A DNA stretch of 64,000 bases from Edolisoma coerulescens (taxonomy: Eukaryota; Chordata; Aves; Passeriformes; Campephagidae), in NCBI GenBank assembly GCA_013397115.1, contig VWZW01001370.1, positions 264,878 to 328,877 on the forward strand, given 5' to 3'. Shown here piece by piece: positions 1 to 11,104 of this stretch (position 1 is its first letter; each line of letters begins with the position of its first letter). Under the pieces are notes generated by a model, which had not been told where the DNA came from, did not search any database, and saw nothing but the letters and a program-made list of their open reading frames with translations. The translations under genes and the position numbers were made by a program.

Positions 1-1530
1 CAGCAGTCACGCTCGGCATCTCTCTGATTTCAACCCCCCAGTGGTGCAATGCTCTCTTCCACCCTCTCCCCCTCTCTGTGTGGCTCAGGGCAGAGCACCA
101 GCCCCAGATGTCACACGGACATGGATCTGTGGAGGGCAGGGCCATGCAAGAAAGGGGAGCACAGGGAGAAGCCTTGGGGCTCCTCACCAGGAGCTGCATA
201 CCCTACCCTAAGCAGGTGCAAGAGCCAGGGACCTGCCCCTGCTCAGCATTCCACGGGATGGGCCCAGATTCCCATGAATGTCCTAGAAGGACACGTGCCC
301 CTGCTACACTTAACCTCAACCAACCCCTCCAGGAAGCCTGTGCCACCCTGGAAACCCCTTCACAGGACCCAAGGCTGGCTGTGAGGACACCATGGCTCAG
401 CTGTCTGAGGTGGGGTGGAAGATGGGGCACTGCTCCCCTCTGCCACAGTCTCCATGCGGCTCTCCGGGGCAGACACCCTGCAGAAATGCCACTGGCAGCC
501 CAGGGCAGGTGACCAGGACTCCTTCCTGGGACAGGCAAGTGGTTCAGAAATGAGAGCATTTGGTGCCTGGCTGCACAAGCTGGGCTTGTTTACCCCAGCC
601 ATGGTTTGCAGGTGTCCATGCAGGCAGAAGGCAGCGGCCTTCGCTCACCCCAGCCCAGCCCCAGTGACCAGGCAGCACTGGACCAGCACTGAAGGACAGC
701 ACAGACATCAGGCAGGTGTCTGAGCTAGAGCAGAGACTTGAGGGGAGCTCCATTGTTTGGTTTCACCAAGTTGTTCGTTCTGCTAAAGCCAGCTCTGACT
801 GTGAACACACCTGAGCTGGTCACTGCTGGCAGCTGTTCACACGCGCCGTGATAATTCCCCCGGGTGCTGCTCTCTCCTCACATCCCTGCTGGTGGTGCTT
901 CTCTCCCAAAGCCCCTCTGAGCCCTCCCTCCCCTTTATCAGCTGTCAGTCACATATTTTAGTCACTCTCTTCAGGTTATCACGCCGCATCCCTGCTGCTC
1001 TCCTGAGGACAAGACCCTTCTACTCCATCCCCAGCCCACCACCCTTGGGATCGCTCCACTCAGTGCCCCAAAGCCACTTCATTCGCTTCTCTGGGCCTTT
1101 CCATCAGCCTCTGCTCTGCCTCATGCCTGTGCTGGCAAGAACAGCTTTTTGATTCATCCTCTGCACCACATCCACCACAGCAGGTTCCCACCCACACCTC
1201 CAATGCAAACAGGGACAGCCCCAGCACACCTGGGGGTCACAATGGCTCTATCCTCATTCCTCAAGTAAAACCAGCCAGGGCCTATTCCCCAGCCCTGGGG
1301 CTGAATGGCAGGACTTAAAACCTCTAGGAATGACAGCTACATTTATTCATCCCAGAAGAGGCTCCCGGTCTTCAAACTGGGCAGAGTGGCTGGGCTGTGA
1401 CAGGCACTGCCCCACAGCTGGGCACAGGCTGGTGAAGCCCAGCTCACCCTGCCCAGCTGTGCTGACTGCCCAAGGCCATGGCATGACCCCTTTGCTCACC
1501 TGGACACAGCCAGACACACTGCTACGACCA
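1..1530. other. Unique GC-rich DNA, nothing recognised
   Basis: I see no repeat family, RNA gene or recognisable exon here. Open frames occur on both strands with no known domain and no splice-site framework. The composition is low in CpG and C/T-biased from about 860 to 1200. This is probably intergenic or intronic single-copy DNA; the statement is an absence of recognition, not proof of absence. Confidence 0.6.
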
Positions 1531-1546
1531 TACAGAAACTGGAGAG

Positions 1547-1608
1547 AGATAAGAAGATCTCCAGGTGGCATTATTGCCTCCCATCCCACCTGCACAAAGC
1601 ACTTATCT
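1547..1608. promoter_or_regulatory. Symmetric GATA / E-box / E-box / GATA motif cluster
   Basis: The sequence shows AGATAAG at 1547-1553, CAGGTG at 1562-1567, CACCTG at 1587-1592 and CTTATCT at 1602-1608. The second half is the reverse complement of the first, with gaps of 8, 19 and 9 bases, so the four motifs form an interrupted dyad. GATA factors bind WGATAR, and bHLH or zinc-finger factors (TAL1, E proteins, SNAI/ZEB) bind CANNTG. An E-box about 8-9 bases from a GATA site is the known TAL1-GATA1 composite spacing, although here each GATA site faces the opposite way to the canonical composite. Regulatory function is inferred from motifs only. Confidence 0.35.
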
Positions 1609-1614
1609 AATTCC

Positions 1615-2015
1615 CAGGGGGCTGGGATACAAACGGGAGCAGCATGTCTGACCCTGGGCCGAGGGCTGCACCAGCCTGGGATCCTCCAGAGAGGAGAGCA
1701 GCAGCTCAGCAAAGCTCCAAGCCTGAACCTTCGGGAAACAGTCCTGTCCACAAGCTTAGCAGCAAACCCTGGCTGCCTTGTTCTCATCCTGCTCCAAATT
1801 CTCACAGCGTGGGTGGGTGGGAAGCTCCCTGAATTGCTTCCTCACTTGCTGAAATGGGCTGAAATTCAGAGCTGATCACATTTTCCCCTGTGCCTGTCAG
1901 AGCCCAAACGGGAAGCCCAGTAACCGACACATAAAGCTACTACTGATAGCTGCACACTTGTTCCAGACAAAAGATCAGGAGATGTATGTCATAAAAAGGC
2001 AGAGATGCCTTCCAG
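1615..2015. other. Unique DNA between motif cluster and AT-rich island
   Basis: No repeat or gene is recognised. Composition shifts from GC-rich to mixed from about 1870 onward, leading into the AT-rich island that follows. Confidence 0.5.
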
Positions 2016-2019
2016 ATGT

Positions 2020-2270
2020 TTTTGTGTGTTGGGTCTGCACAGATGTTTTCGATGTCTGCCCATATATGTAAGAAATGTAAAACATTTGTGTCCCACAGAT
2101 GTAGAGATTAAATTATGCAAGAGATGTGATAAATCTCTGGGTAATGCGAGAAGACCATGAACTATTCACATTCATTGTTTTTAGTAAAATCAGCCCCATT
2201 TTCCAGAATTGCAGCTGTGAAGGAGAATTTTATTGTTATTAAATGTGACTAAACATTACGTAGGAGGTTG
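2020..2270. promoter_or_regulatory. AT-rich, high-complexity island; candidate conserved non-coding element
   Basis: About 250 bases of AT-rich, non-repetitive sequence interrupt GC-rich surroundings. It is not low-complexity: it carries varied homeodomain-like TAAT/ATTA and forkhead-like words, matches no interspersed repeat I know, and has no frame longer than about 30 codons. This profile is typical of vertebrate conserved non-coding elements, but conservation cannot be judged from one sequence. Confidence 0.3.
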
Positions 2271-2279
2271 AAAAGCAGC

Positions 2280-4045
2280 ACACACGGAGCTGTGTGGACC
2301 CACAGGTTGCAAACAGTGGGACAGCTGGTGAGGCACGAGGGGAGAGCTGGTGCAGCTCGGGGGCTCAGGTGGGACACAGGGGTGATGTGCCAGAGCCATC
2401 TCAGCCACACTGAGGGTAGGACTGGCAGCTCCCAGCTCTCAGGAACAGCCTCTCCTGCCCCATGACCGCCTCTGCACATGGGGAGAGCTCAGCCAGAGCG
2501 GGGTGGGACGGGCAGGTTTGAGGCAGAGCTGGAAATGACCCCAGTGCCCAGCTCTGCCAGGGCAGAAATTAATACGAAGATGCTGTTTAAACAACCTTGT
2601 TTATTTCTTGTGGTATCACGTGCCAGTCAAGCACTTTATACCAAACCCCAGCTGAACATTCTGCTGCCTTAAGGACACCCAGGCCCTGACTGCATTTCCA
2701 AACCATGCTCAGTGCCAGGGTGGACTCTGCACACGCCTGCTCAGCGCAGCAATCCCAGGTGTGGGGGGAGCCTGGGGTTGAAGAATAATGCTGCAAAATC
2801 CTGTGGTACCTCTCTGACCCCAACCCCACAACCTCCTTGCACACTTACGGCCCAGCCCACACCCCAGCCAGCCTCACTCAGTGCCAGGAACAAGGGACAC
2901 AGCCCCGAGCAGCTCAGGAGGCCTCGTGCCCCACAGGCTGCCATGCTCGTGCAGCCCAGCTCTGCCCCCGTTACATCAGAGAAGTCTGAGTTTCGTGTCT
3001 GTGTTTGCCAGGCATGCTGAGAGAAACTGTGCCCAGATTTCACAGCTTCCATGTTATGCCTTTCGCCTAGGGAATTTATTGCTCTGCTCCCTGCATGGCA
3101 GCCCCAAGGGAAAGAAAGGTCCCTATTTTGGGGGATTGAAATTCAGCCGTCTCTGTCCCAGCCTGGCCTGCGCTGACCCCGCTGCTGTGCCCGGCCGAGG
3201 GGGCTGAGAAAGCGAGCAGACAGCCCCTCCCTGCCCTGCACCACTCCTTGTCCAGCCCCCATCACACCTGGGGGATCTGCAGTGATGTGCTGCAGGCTGG
3301 CAGTGTTGTCACACCACGGGACACTGGCTGCTGCCCAGATAAATCTGGGTCTTGGCTCTGCTGGCAGCCGTCATCTGCTCCATGGGGGAAGTTCCCAGGT
3401 TCCCCAAGGCACCACCGATGCCAGGTAGGAGCAAGAAGTGCTGGGACCAGATCCCCAGATTCCCTCCAGCTCTAGCAGATCTAGAGTTGAGCACTGGTCA
3501 GGTCAGAGATGTCATCACCATCTGCACCCCTTTTAATTTCACCAATGTGGAGGAGAGGAGAGCAGAACAAACATTCCCAAACCCTCGCCCCATCCCTGGG
3601 CAGGCTGGGAGGTGTCGGAGGCTCCGGATCTCCTGTCACTAGGAAGACCTCAGTGCTTCCCCATGCCAGTGTGCTAAACCCTTGCTTGCATCAAGGAGAC
3701 GTGGCATTTTCTTGGGAATCCTCCCTTCTAAGAATATCCTCTATTTACATATTCACCCATGTGGGGGCGGATGGGAAACAGGGCAGTGAACTGAATGTCC
3801 TTGGAAGACGTGTGTGTTGGTTTCCATGGAGTTGGGTGCCTGGCCGTGTCTCTGTTTGCACTGATCACGTGTGGTTACAGCGCTGGTGACAGCCCCGGGG
3901 CCAGTGCTGCCCTGTCACCTGCCACCCCACGGGACTCGCTGCCTGTTCAGAGGGCCTGGAGCAGGTGGGAGGGGTGCACGTGTGCCTGGGTGCTCCTGGG
4001 CATGAGAGGCTCGCCGTGGTTCCCCTGGTGTCTTGTCATCACCAA
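2280..4045. other. Unique GC-rich DNA, nothing recognised
   Basis: No repeat family or exon is recognised. Many overlapping frames up to about 126 codons run on both strands and none resembles a known protein. The stretch 3640-3760 is somewhat AT-richer but has no clear signature. Confidence 0.55.
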
Positions 4046-4054
4046 CACACACAC

Positions 4055-4580
4055 AGTCACAGAGTCACAGAATCCCAGAATCACTGAGGTTGGAAAAGAC
4101 CTCCAAGACCGTCAGGTCCAACCTGTGCCTGATCCCCACCTTGTCCCCAGCCCAGAGCACTGAGTGCCACCTCCAGCCCTTCCTTGGACACCTCCAGGGA
4201 TGGGCACTCCAAACCTCCCTGGGCAGCCCCTGCCAAGGCCTGAGCACCCTTTCCATCGGGAAATTCCTGCTGATGTCCACCCTGCCCCTCCCCTGGCCCA
4301 GCCTGAGGCCGTTCCCTCTCCTCGTGTCCCTGTTCCCTGGGAGCAGAGCCCGACCCCCCTGTCAGGGAATTGTGCAGAGCCACAAGGTCCCCCCTGAGCC
4401 TCCTTTTCTCCAGGCTGAGCCCCTTTCCCAGCTCCCTCAGCCGCCCCTGGTGCTCCAGCCCCTTCCCCACCTCCGTTCCCTTCCCTGGATGTATTCCGCA
4501 ACCTCAATATCTTTCTTGAAGTGAGTGACCCAGAACTGGACACAGGAGTTGAGGTGTGGCCTCACCAGTGCAGCCCCCGT
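4055..4580 (-). mobile_element. CR1 LINE, 5'-truncated 3' region
   Basis: Read on the minus strand this is the end of ORF2 and the 3' UTR of an avian CR1 retrotransposon. On the plus strand it opens with the reversed terminal repeats (CACAGAGTCACAGAATCCC), then GAGGTTGGAAAAGACC near 4085, the CACTGAGTGCCACC block at 4158 and GATGGGCACTCCAAACC at 4199. Further in comes the older ORF2-end segment around 4400-4440, and it stops after the GGTGTGGCCTCACCAG motif near 4570. About 525 bases are retained, typical of 5' truncation during target-primed reverse transcription. Frames read through it are not host genes. It is the longest of three copies sharing these block motifs (others at 10901 and 18594). 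Confidence 0.93.
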
Positions 4581-4714
4581 GTGCCCAGCACGTACATTTC
4601 CATGTGCCCAAGCGATGCCAGCGCAAGTGCCCTGTGTCAGAGCACTGCCAGGGCACAGCCTCGGGAAATGGCATTTGCCCCAGCGGAAGGGCAGCAGATG
4701 CCATCCTGGGTGCC

Positions 4715-4772
4715 AGGTTTATGGTTGGACTTGATGATCTCCAAGGTCTTTTCCAACCTGAATTCTGGGGTT
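4715..4772 (+). mobile_element. CR1 LINE 3'-end fragment
   Basis: A short plus-strand CR1 tail: GGTTGGACTTGATGATC at 4725, followed by AAGGTCTTTTCCAACCTG and AATTCTGG. These are the diagnostic last ~55 bases of avian CR1, without further terminal repeats. It faces the minus-strand copy 130 bases upstream, so it is a separate insertion or a rearranged fragment. Confidence 0.85.
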
Positions 4773-4779
4773 GCTCTCT

Positions 4780-5480
4780 GCAGTCTGGGCTCTGAGCTGG
4801 TGAGAGGCATCACGAGCAATGCCATGGCAGGGAGGTGGTGCTCCTGCAGAGACACTCACCTCACCTGAAGGCCATGGCAGGTAAAATGGATCTTTCTGGG
4901 GATAAATTCCTCTTCCTACATCAAGCTCAGAGGGAAGATCCCAAGACAAACTCCTAATGTCTGCTTAGGAGCTCCCAGCATGTGACTGGATCTGTGTTTT
5001 GGCCTCACAGATGTGTTGCTAAGGAGAGAGGATGACTCCTGTACACCTAACGGACATTCAGGGCCCAGGGAGATCCTGCTTGTGCAGAACAAAAGGTCAG
5101 GCAAAACCTTGGCAAGATGAGGTTTTCCAGCTCCTCTGCAGAGGGCTGGGGCATGGGCACATGTACACCCAGTCAAAGGAATCTTGCACTGGAGAGGCTC
5201 CTTTCTCTCTGATGGGCATGGCTGTCTTTGGGATGTTTAAAGACCAAAGCTGAAGGAGAAGATGGAAATTAATTCTCCTCAGGCTGAGAGCTAAGTCGGC
5301 AAAACCAACTTGGAATAGGAGAGAACATACAGCAGCTCTGCTGTGTCAGCCCTCTATCCATCCCCCTGTGCCAGTGTGTCCTCTCCGTTGCTGGTCAGTT
5401 TGGGGTGTTGGACCTCTGCTCTGATGCTTGTCCATGCAATTCCCAGCCCTTGGATCTGGGGAGCAGGAGGCTGTCACCAG
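4780..5480. other. Unique mixed-composition DNA, nothing recognised
   Basis: No gene or repeat is recognised between two CR1-derived segments. Composition is close to balanced. The weakly AT-rich part 5240-5340 could belong to older degraded repeat sequence that I cannot identify. Confidence 0.45.
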
Positions 5481-5489
5481 GCCCCCGTG

Positions 5490-6135
5490 TTTTATAGTCT
5501 CAATGATTTTTCTTCATGAATGTAATTGCTTTTTGAGGCCAGTTACACTTTTGGCCTTACACTGTCCCACGGAAACGAGTTCCATGATGGATTACAAGTT
5601 GTGTGAAAAAGTGCTTCCTCTTGTTCGTTTTAAATCTGCTACCTGACAATTCCATGGACTGCGTCCTTGTTCCTGAACAGAAAGAAGCAGAGACTGATCG
5701 TCCCCAACCACTCACAGACAGCTCCAGGCTGTGCTACACTGCCCCATCACCCCACTCAGATGTCTCCTGCTGAAGCCCAAAATCCCTTGTCTATTCCATG
5801 ATTCCTGTGGGCACCATTAGATGCCTGTGCTCAGTCCTTTTCTGGTTTTCTGAACTCTCCTCAGGATGAGGAGGCAGGAATGGATATTCCAGCCAGCTTG
5901 GGGTGTGGGGATGCTGTGGACTTACCACAGCAGAACTGCATTTTCTGGTTTGTTCCCAGTTCCTCTCCTCATCATTCCCAAAACCTGATTCCATTTCTTG
6001 CCCCCTACTGAGCCGATGTTTTCCATCATCTCGCCCAAGAACCCCGGATTTCTTTCCCCAGCGGTAATGGCCAATTCAGAGCCCAGTGCTCAGTTAGCAG
6101 GGAGTCCAACCACTGCATGTTTTTCATTCTGTTCC
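5490..6135 (-). mobile_element. Ancient, degraded CR1-type LINE fragment
   Basis: The plus-strand text holds the structure of the minus orientation of an old CR1-like (CR1-L/X grade) element. Near 5570-5640 is a block equivalent to the 'grouped, fails to hold, front-end frames' segment of young CR1: CCCACGGAAACGAGTTCC, then GTTGTGTGAAAAAGTGCTTC and TTTTAAATCTGCTACCTG. A second block at 6005-6090 has ACTGAGCCGATGTTTTCC and CAGCGGTAATGGCCAATTC. I recognise both from old amniote CR1 copies by memory, not by search. Divergence and small indels are heavy, so the insertion is old and probably predates the young CR1 copies here. The section 5700-5970 between the blocks aligns only weakly, so continuity is inferred. 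Confidence 0.65.
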
Positions 6136-6139
6136 AGTT

Positions 6140-6955
6140 TGGGCTTGGCTGGGACAGAAGCTATTCCAGTTCGAGGCCAGGCTGACACCAGTTCGGTACC
6201 TGTTTATGTGCAAAGCCAGCCTGGGGTCACACGAGGTGCCCACGGCACGAGCCCTCCACTTGCCCCCTCTCCTTGGCACCTCTCCGATCCCAGCAGAGCT
6301 TTCCCTGTGTCCCTGCACGCTGCCAAGGAGCTGCCTTGCTGTGCTCTGCCACGCCTTGCCAGCACCACTGACAGTGGGACTGGGGACAGGAGCTGAGGGA
6401 CACGCAGTGAGAGGAACCAGAGGAGCATGGCAGGGAAAGGGGGGACCCACAGGGTTTGCTGGGAACAGCATTCAAGTCCTCCACTATGGAAAAGGGGGAA
6501 TCACACAGTGCCTGGCTGCTCCACACTGGCCAAAGGACAGAGCCAGAGGTCACCAAGGAGGGGCAGGAAGCTCCCACACCAGGTAGAGCCCACGGTGGTG
6601 TCACAGGAGTGGTGGCACTAAGGTGGCACAGGGATGGGGAAGGGTGGGAGCTCCTGAGGATGCAGGTGCCCTTGCCTCACTGTGGGATGCTGGGTTTCAG
6701 GCCAACCATCTGCCCAAATGGTTCATTACTCAGCTCCAGTTGGTGCTCCGGGCCAGACATTTCTGTCAGAAACAGTCACTGATCCTGCTGGTTGCCTGGC
6801 TGTGGGATGGGGCTTTGTGGGCACGATGGGCACAGTGTGGGACACTTCCTTCCCTCCCACTGAGCAGCAGTTTGGCTCTTTAGCTCTTGCACTGCAACAT
6901 TCACCTTCTTCTGTCTTTTCCTACACAGATGTGAGCCAGGGACACTTTCTGATGA
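6140..6955. other. Unique GC-rich DNA, nothing recognised
   Basis: The segment lies between two old repeat-like blocks. Overlapping frames on both strands have no recognisable domain. No repeat is identified. Confidence 0.5.
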
Positions 6956-6959
6956 GCTT

Positions 6960-7400
6960 CCTACTATTTATCCTTTGAGAAAAGTTTTATTAGTGGCTTT
7001 TATGCTTTTAGCAAGTTTTTCCTAAAAATATTTTTGGCCTGTCCTTATTATGGGTATTACATCTTACAGACATACTTTGTACTCCATTCTATCTTCCTTC
7101 TTTGGAAATTATTTCAATTTTGATGAATCTCTCATTCTTCTTGTAACTTCTTTCACTACTAAAGTATGGCAGATTTTTTTCTTTCTGGATATTTTAGCAC
7201 ATTCTAGATTAGTTGTATATATTTATTCCGAGCCTCTAATACTTTGTCTTTAAACAGTTTTTATGCCTTCTGTAAATATTTTACCCTTTTAGCTTTTCTT
7301 TTGAATTCCTTTTCAACTACTTTTGTATTTTTATCTTGTTCCCATTCTTAAAATTAGACTTTGGGTTAGATTTTGTTTCTTTTTCTTTTCTTTTCTCTTT
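6960..7400. repeat. T-rich block resembling an ancient interspersed repeat
   Basis: About 440 bases are strongly AT-rich and T-biased on the plus strand, ending in a CT-rich run at 7376-7402. Wording such as TTTTAGCTTTTC at 7290 and GAATTCCTTTTCAACTAC at 7303 resembles an old repeat seen in many amniote loci. I cannot assign its name with certainty, and it may be an upstream part of an old CR1/L3-type element. The run of pyrimidines plus CAG at 7401-7403 looks like a splice acceptor but has no supported exon after it. Confidence 0.4.
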
Positions 7401-7404
7401 CAGT

Positions 7405-9205
7405 CCTAAACGGACTTGGCCCTTTGGGTGAAGTTCTCTTTGGTCATGGAGCAAGGTCCAACAGAGGGTGACTGCAGAAGTCATAGAGATTCTGTGGTCC
7501 AGCAGATCCACCACCATGAGAGACGGAGCCAGAAAGTCCCTGCAAAACTTCTCTGGCGAAGAGAACTTCTTCTCAAAGAACATGCATGAGAGGAAAAGAA
7601 ACTTACATGTCTCAGAAACTCTCAGCCTTGTGTCTGAATTAAGGAGCAACATGCTCCAGAGTTTTCCACACCTGGAGTACGTGGGACAATGAGTAGCCCC
7701 AGCCCCAGCACCCAGAGAAGTGCTGCACACGCTGCTGGTGGAGCCTTCCTGGCACACACCGACCCTGGGACCCGGCTTTCACAGCTGGGAGCTGATGTCC
7801 AGTCAGGCCAGAGGCCGGACAACAGAGCCTGAGCCTGGTTTCCAGAGCCTCAGGAGAGCTGAGAGGTGCCAGCAAACAGCATCTCCCCCATCACGGACCA
7901 TGGCCACTCAACCTGGGAAGGGCAGGTCCCCAGGGGCCGCCGACAGCACGAGAGGCAGTGTCTCAGCCCATTCCCAGAGTCTGCAACAGCAAACCTTAGA
8001 ATAGATACCCTGGAGGATCCCAGGGAGACGGAACAGGCTTATCCACCCCCTCAGCCAGCTCTGCTCAGCTCAGCTCTGAGAAATATCGGGCTGCCGAGTC
8101 CCAGAGCTGCTCCGTGGGAATGAGGAGTAGCAGCCTGGCAGGGTGGGCTGGACATCGCACCGTTGTTATTTATTCCTCGCAGTGATTGCAGATAAGCCCA
8201 GCCACTGCCAGGTTTTTCTCCAGATGCCTGTCTGTCCACATGTCCAGTGAGGACGAGGCTGGTGAGAAGCCCAGATGGGTGATTGCATTTTCTGAACAGG
8301 GTAAATAGTAAATAAGACTTCCTGGGCTCTTCTTTGACCCCTGCAGTGTAATGGTTTGTGTCTACACATGACAGCTTCACCACTGTCTTTCTCTCAAAAC
8401 ACAGGGTCTCTTCTGTCCCACCCACTGGGAAGTGTCCCTCACCCGTGCTTGGCCCCAGACTGCCCAGAGAGGGGCCTGTGCCAGGGCCATGCTGGGGGAC
8501 AGCCAGGGACACGTCACGGGTGGCTGCAGCTCCATGGACACATCATGGGTGGTTATAGCCCAGCACCTGGGCCGTTCCCTGCCCAGCAGACAATCACAGC
8601 TTGGGTGACCCTGGCAGGGACAGGGAGCCCTCTTCCTCCAGCCCAGCCACACCCTGCACGCACCAGGACACCTCGAGGAGGGGAGTTGCCTCCCACCTCT
8701 CCATGCACAGGCTGCTAAAGCCAGGATGTCCTGCTCTTGTGTTTGCTGGAAACAGTGTCACCAAGCTGGCAGCTCCCAGGAGCTCTGACCAGAATGAAAA
8801 AAAATAACTTCAGGGCTTTCCAGCTCTGAATTATGGACACAAGCCTTTGGAAGAGGGCCTAGATCTTGTCCCCTTGGCTTAAAGGCTGGAAAGTCTCAGC
8901 TACAAGGGTTTAATCTCCCTGACACATCCCATCTGCATTTCCTACTCAGGTATCACTGCCATGAGAGCAAAGTTCCCAACTAAATGGACATTCCACCTGG
9001 CCTGTAAACAGCCAGGCTGAAAATGTTCCCATTTCCTTGAAAATTCACAGTTTTGGAGAAGGTTTGCCCTTTTTTCATTTGTTTGGGGATTTGCATTTGG
9101 ATTTTTTTGGAGTTTTTTCTCTCAGCTCTTAGGGGAACAATGTTGATGTTTAGTGCTGGAAAACAGGGTGACATGAGAGTTTCAAAACACATGCAGTCAA
9201 AATCT
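7405..9205. other. Unique DNA, nothing recognised
   Basis: No gene or repeat is recognised. The 74-codon frame at 7468-7692 begins with GTG rather than ATG and has no homology I know. A short AT-rich patch at 8150-8200 and a moderately AT-rich stretch from 8790 to 9205 lead into the microsatellite. Confidence 0.5.
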
Positions 9206-9214
9206 ATTTCATCC

Positions 9215-9270
9215 ATAATAATAGTAATAGTAATAGTAATAATAATAATAACAATTATAATAACAATTAG
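9215..9270 (+). repeat. (TAA/TAG)n trinucleotide microsatellite
   Basis: Units of ATA, then TAGTAA alternating, then pure TAA, decaying to ACAATTATAATAACAATTA. The change of unit from TAG-containing to pure TAA shows local interruption and expansion. It is not in a coding context. Confidence 0.95.
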
Positions 9271-9299
9271 CAATATAAAGCACTGGCAGTGCTGTCTCA

Positions 9300-9645
9300 G
9301 TACAAAATAAAAGCAAGCACCTCTCTACGTTTGCTGTTTGCTGCATATTTGCAATTAGTTCTTGTCTGCAGAAGACAAAGTGCACTGTTTATGCTTTTAC
9401 TGCAGCATCCAAGTACTTTATATGCTTATTTTTCATAACAAAATTACTTTGCCCATAAATCAGGCTAAACTCACAGGCAGCTTTGACCCCTCGCCTCAAC
9501 CTTTCGCTGTAGATCAGCTGTTCATAAACTGTGTGCCCAGATTCGGTGTCCAGGGCTGCATTAAGAATAAAATATTTGGGAAACACAATTTGCATAGCAG
9601 CTCTCTAAGTAAGTATTTGGCTTCCTGGAAATGATGACTCATGGT
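9300..9645. promoter_or_regulatory. AT-rich high-complexity island; candidate conserved non-coding element
   Basis: Non-repetitive AT-rich sequence follows the microsatellite directly. It includes TGATGACTCATGG (AP-1/MAF-like TGACTCA at 9636) and TTTGCATAGCA near 9590 (octamer-like). No frame is convincing: the 90-codon frame across it lacks any domain. The features fit an enhancer-type element, but this rests on composition and motifs only. Confidence 0.3.
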
Positions 9646-9649
9646 TGGG

Positions 9650-10895
9650 ATGTGCAGCAATGTACCAATAACATAACCTTTCCATCCTCTGATGCCAGAC
9701 AGAGCCGTGCAAACTCGGCCTTCGTGCTGCCCAGATGGCTGGCACGGCAGCCCATATATATAGCATCACTTCAGACTCTGCCTTTTTGCAATGTGTGGGA
9801 AAGATAAAAAAGGGCAGAACACCACACCGAGGTCAGGCAGCTCCCAGAGCCACGCTTTATCAGCCCATCTCTGATCAGCCTCTTCCTCTGCCACCCTGGT
9901 GGTTTAATAAGCAACAGTTTCTGGAATGAGCCCTGTGGCCTGGCATATTTTATAGGATCTTTCCAGCGTAGCTCTGTCAGGTATGAAGAGCTTTACAGAG
10001 AAACCTTTGCAGCGTGGGTCTAGGCCCTGGCAAGGTGAAGCAGTTGAGCTGTTATTGCTCAGAAATGTATATAAAATTGTCACCGGAGAAGCCTCATTTG
10101 TTCCCCGACACAGGCAGTTACAAGCAGAGGGTGAGATTTCCAAACAGCCCCCTGGCAAGTGTCACCAGCCAGGAGGGGTTCATGCCAAGCTCTGCCAGCC
10201 ACCAGACATGTGTGAGGCCACCCTGCTCAGAGCCACCTCAGGCCCTCGGTGCCCTTCACCCGGGGTCTGCAGATGTGACCCTGGGCACAAAATAAACCAC
10301 AGCAAACTCCATTGCTCTACAGGACACGTGAGCTCAGCTTTCTGCCACAGCCACCCTCTTTGCTGCTCTGCAGAACCAAAATCACGGTTTTCCAAGGGAC
10401 ATTCCTTTCTTTCCCAGCAATTCTGCTTGGGATTAACCCTGCATCTGTCTCAGCTGCTGCACTGCATCCTTGGCAGTCCTGGTCTGCCCCGTCAGCTGGG
10501 CTCATTGCCCATGGGGGTCTTGAGCCACTGAGCAGATGGGATGAGCCATGTGGCCACTGAGCCCTCTGGCCAGCAAGCCCCAGGCTCTTTGAGAACCACT
10601 CAGTTTTCTCAGACAGAGGCAGGACAAGGGAGGGGGACAAGAGCTTCTTTTAAAGCAGCAGCCTCCTGCCCAGCTCCAGCTGCCACAGGAGGATGTCTCA
10701 ACACCACGGCAGCAGCAACAGCCCTGTGCTCCTCCGGGGAGCTTGGGATAATCCTGGCTCGTGCACACTTTCTGTTTGGCCCTCTCTGGGTATCTGCAGG
10801 CCTCAAGTGATGTCCAGTGTGGGCATCTGCCCCAGGCTGTGTCACCTTAAACAACCCAGCCCAACAGATAAAACACGGAGCACAGAGAACTCCAA
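9650..10895. other. Unique DNA with a second AT-rich patch at about 9900-10100
   Basis: No gene or repeat is identified. A CATATATATAGC run sits at 9754. The part 9900-10100 is AT-rich and complex (GGCATATTTTATAGG, ATGTATATAAAATTG) and could be another regulatory element. The remainder is GC-rich with uninformative frames on both strands. Confidence 0.45.
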
Positions 10896-10900
10896 TGGAA

Positions 10901-11100
10901 ATCATGGAATCACTGAGGTTGGAAAAGCCCTCCAGGATCATCGAGTCCAACCTTTGACCGACCCCCACCTCGCCACCAACCCAAAGCACTGAGTGCCACA
11001 TCCAGGCCTTCCTTGGACACCTCCAGGGATGGGCACTCCAAACCTCCCTGGGCAGCCCCCTCTAATGCCCGACCATCTTTCCAGGAAGAAATTCTTCCAG
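10901..11100 (-). mobile_element. CR1 LINE, short 3' fragment
   Basis: The plus-strand text starts ATGGAATCACTGAGGTTGG, continues AAAGCCCTCCAGGATCATCG, then CACTGAGTGCCACATCC and GATGGGCACTCCAAACC, and breaks off after GAAATTCTTCC near 11095. It is the same block pattern as the copies at 4055 and 18594, cut at about 200 bases, so it is a severely 5'-truncated insertion of the same or a sister subfamily. Confidence 0.93.
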
Positions 11101-11104
11101 AACT

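Noticed and set aside
4033..4543. Several 130-160 codon frames on both strands
   Set aside because: They lie in the CR1 3' region and are not host genes.
7468..7692. 74-codon frame after a pyrimidine tract and CAG, looking like an acceptor plus exon
   Set aside because: The start is GTG, no donor or homology supports an exon, and the pyrimidine tract is explained by the T-rich old repeat block.
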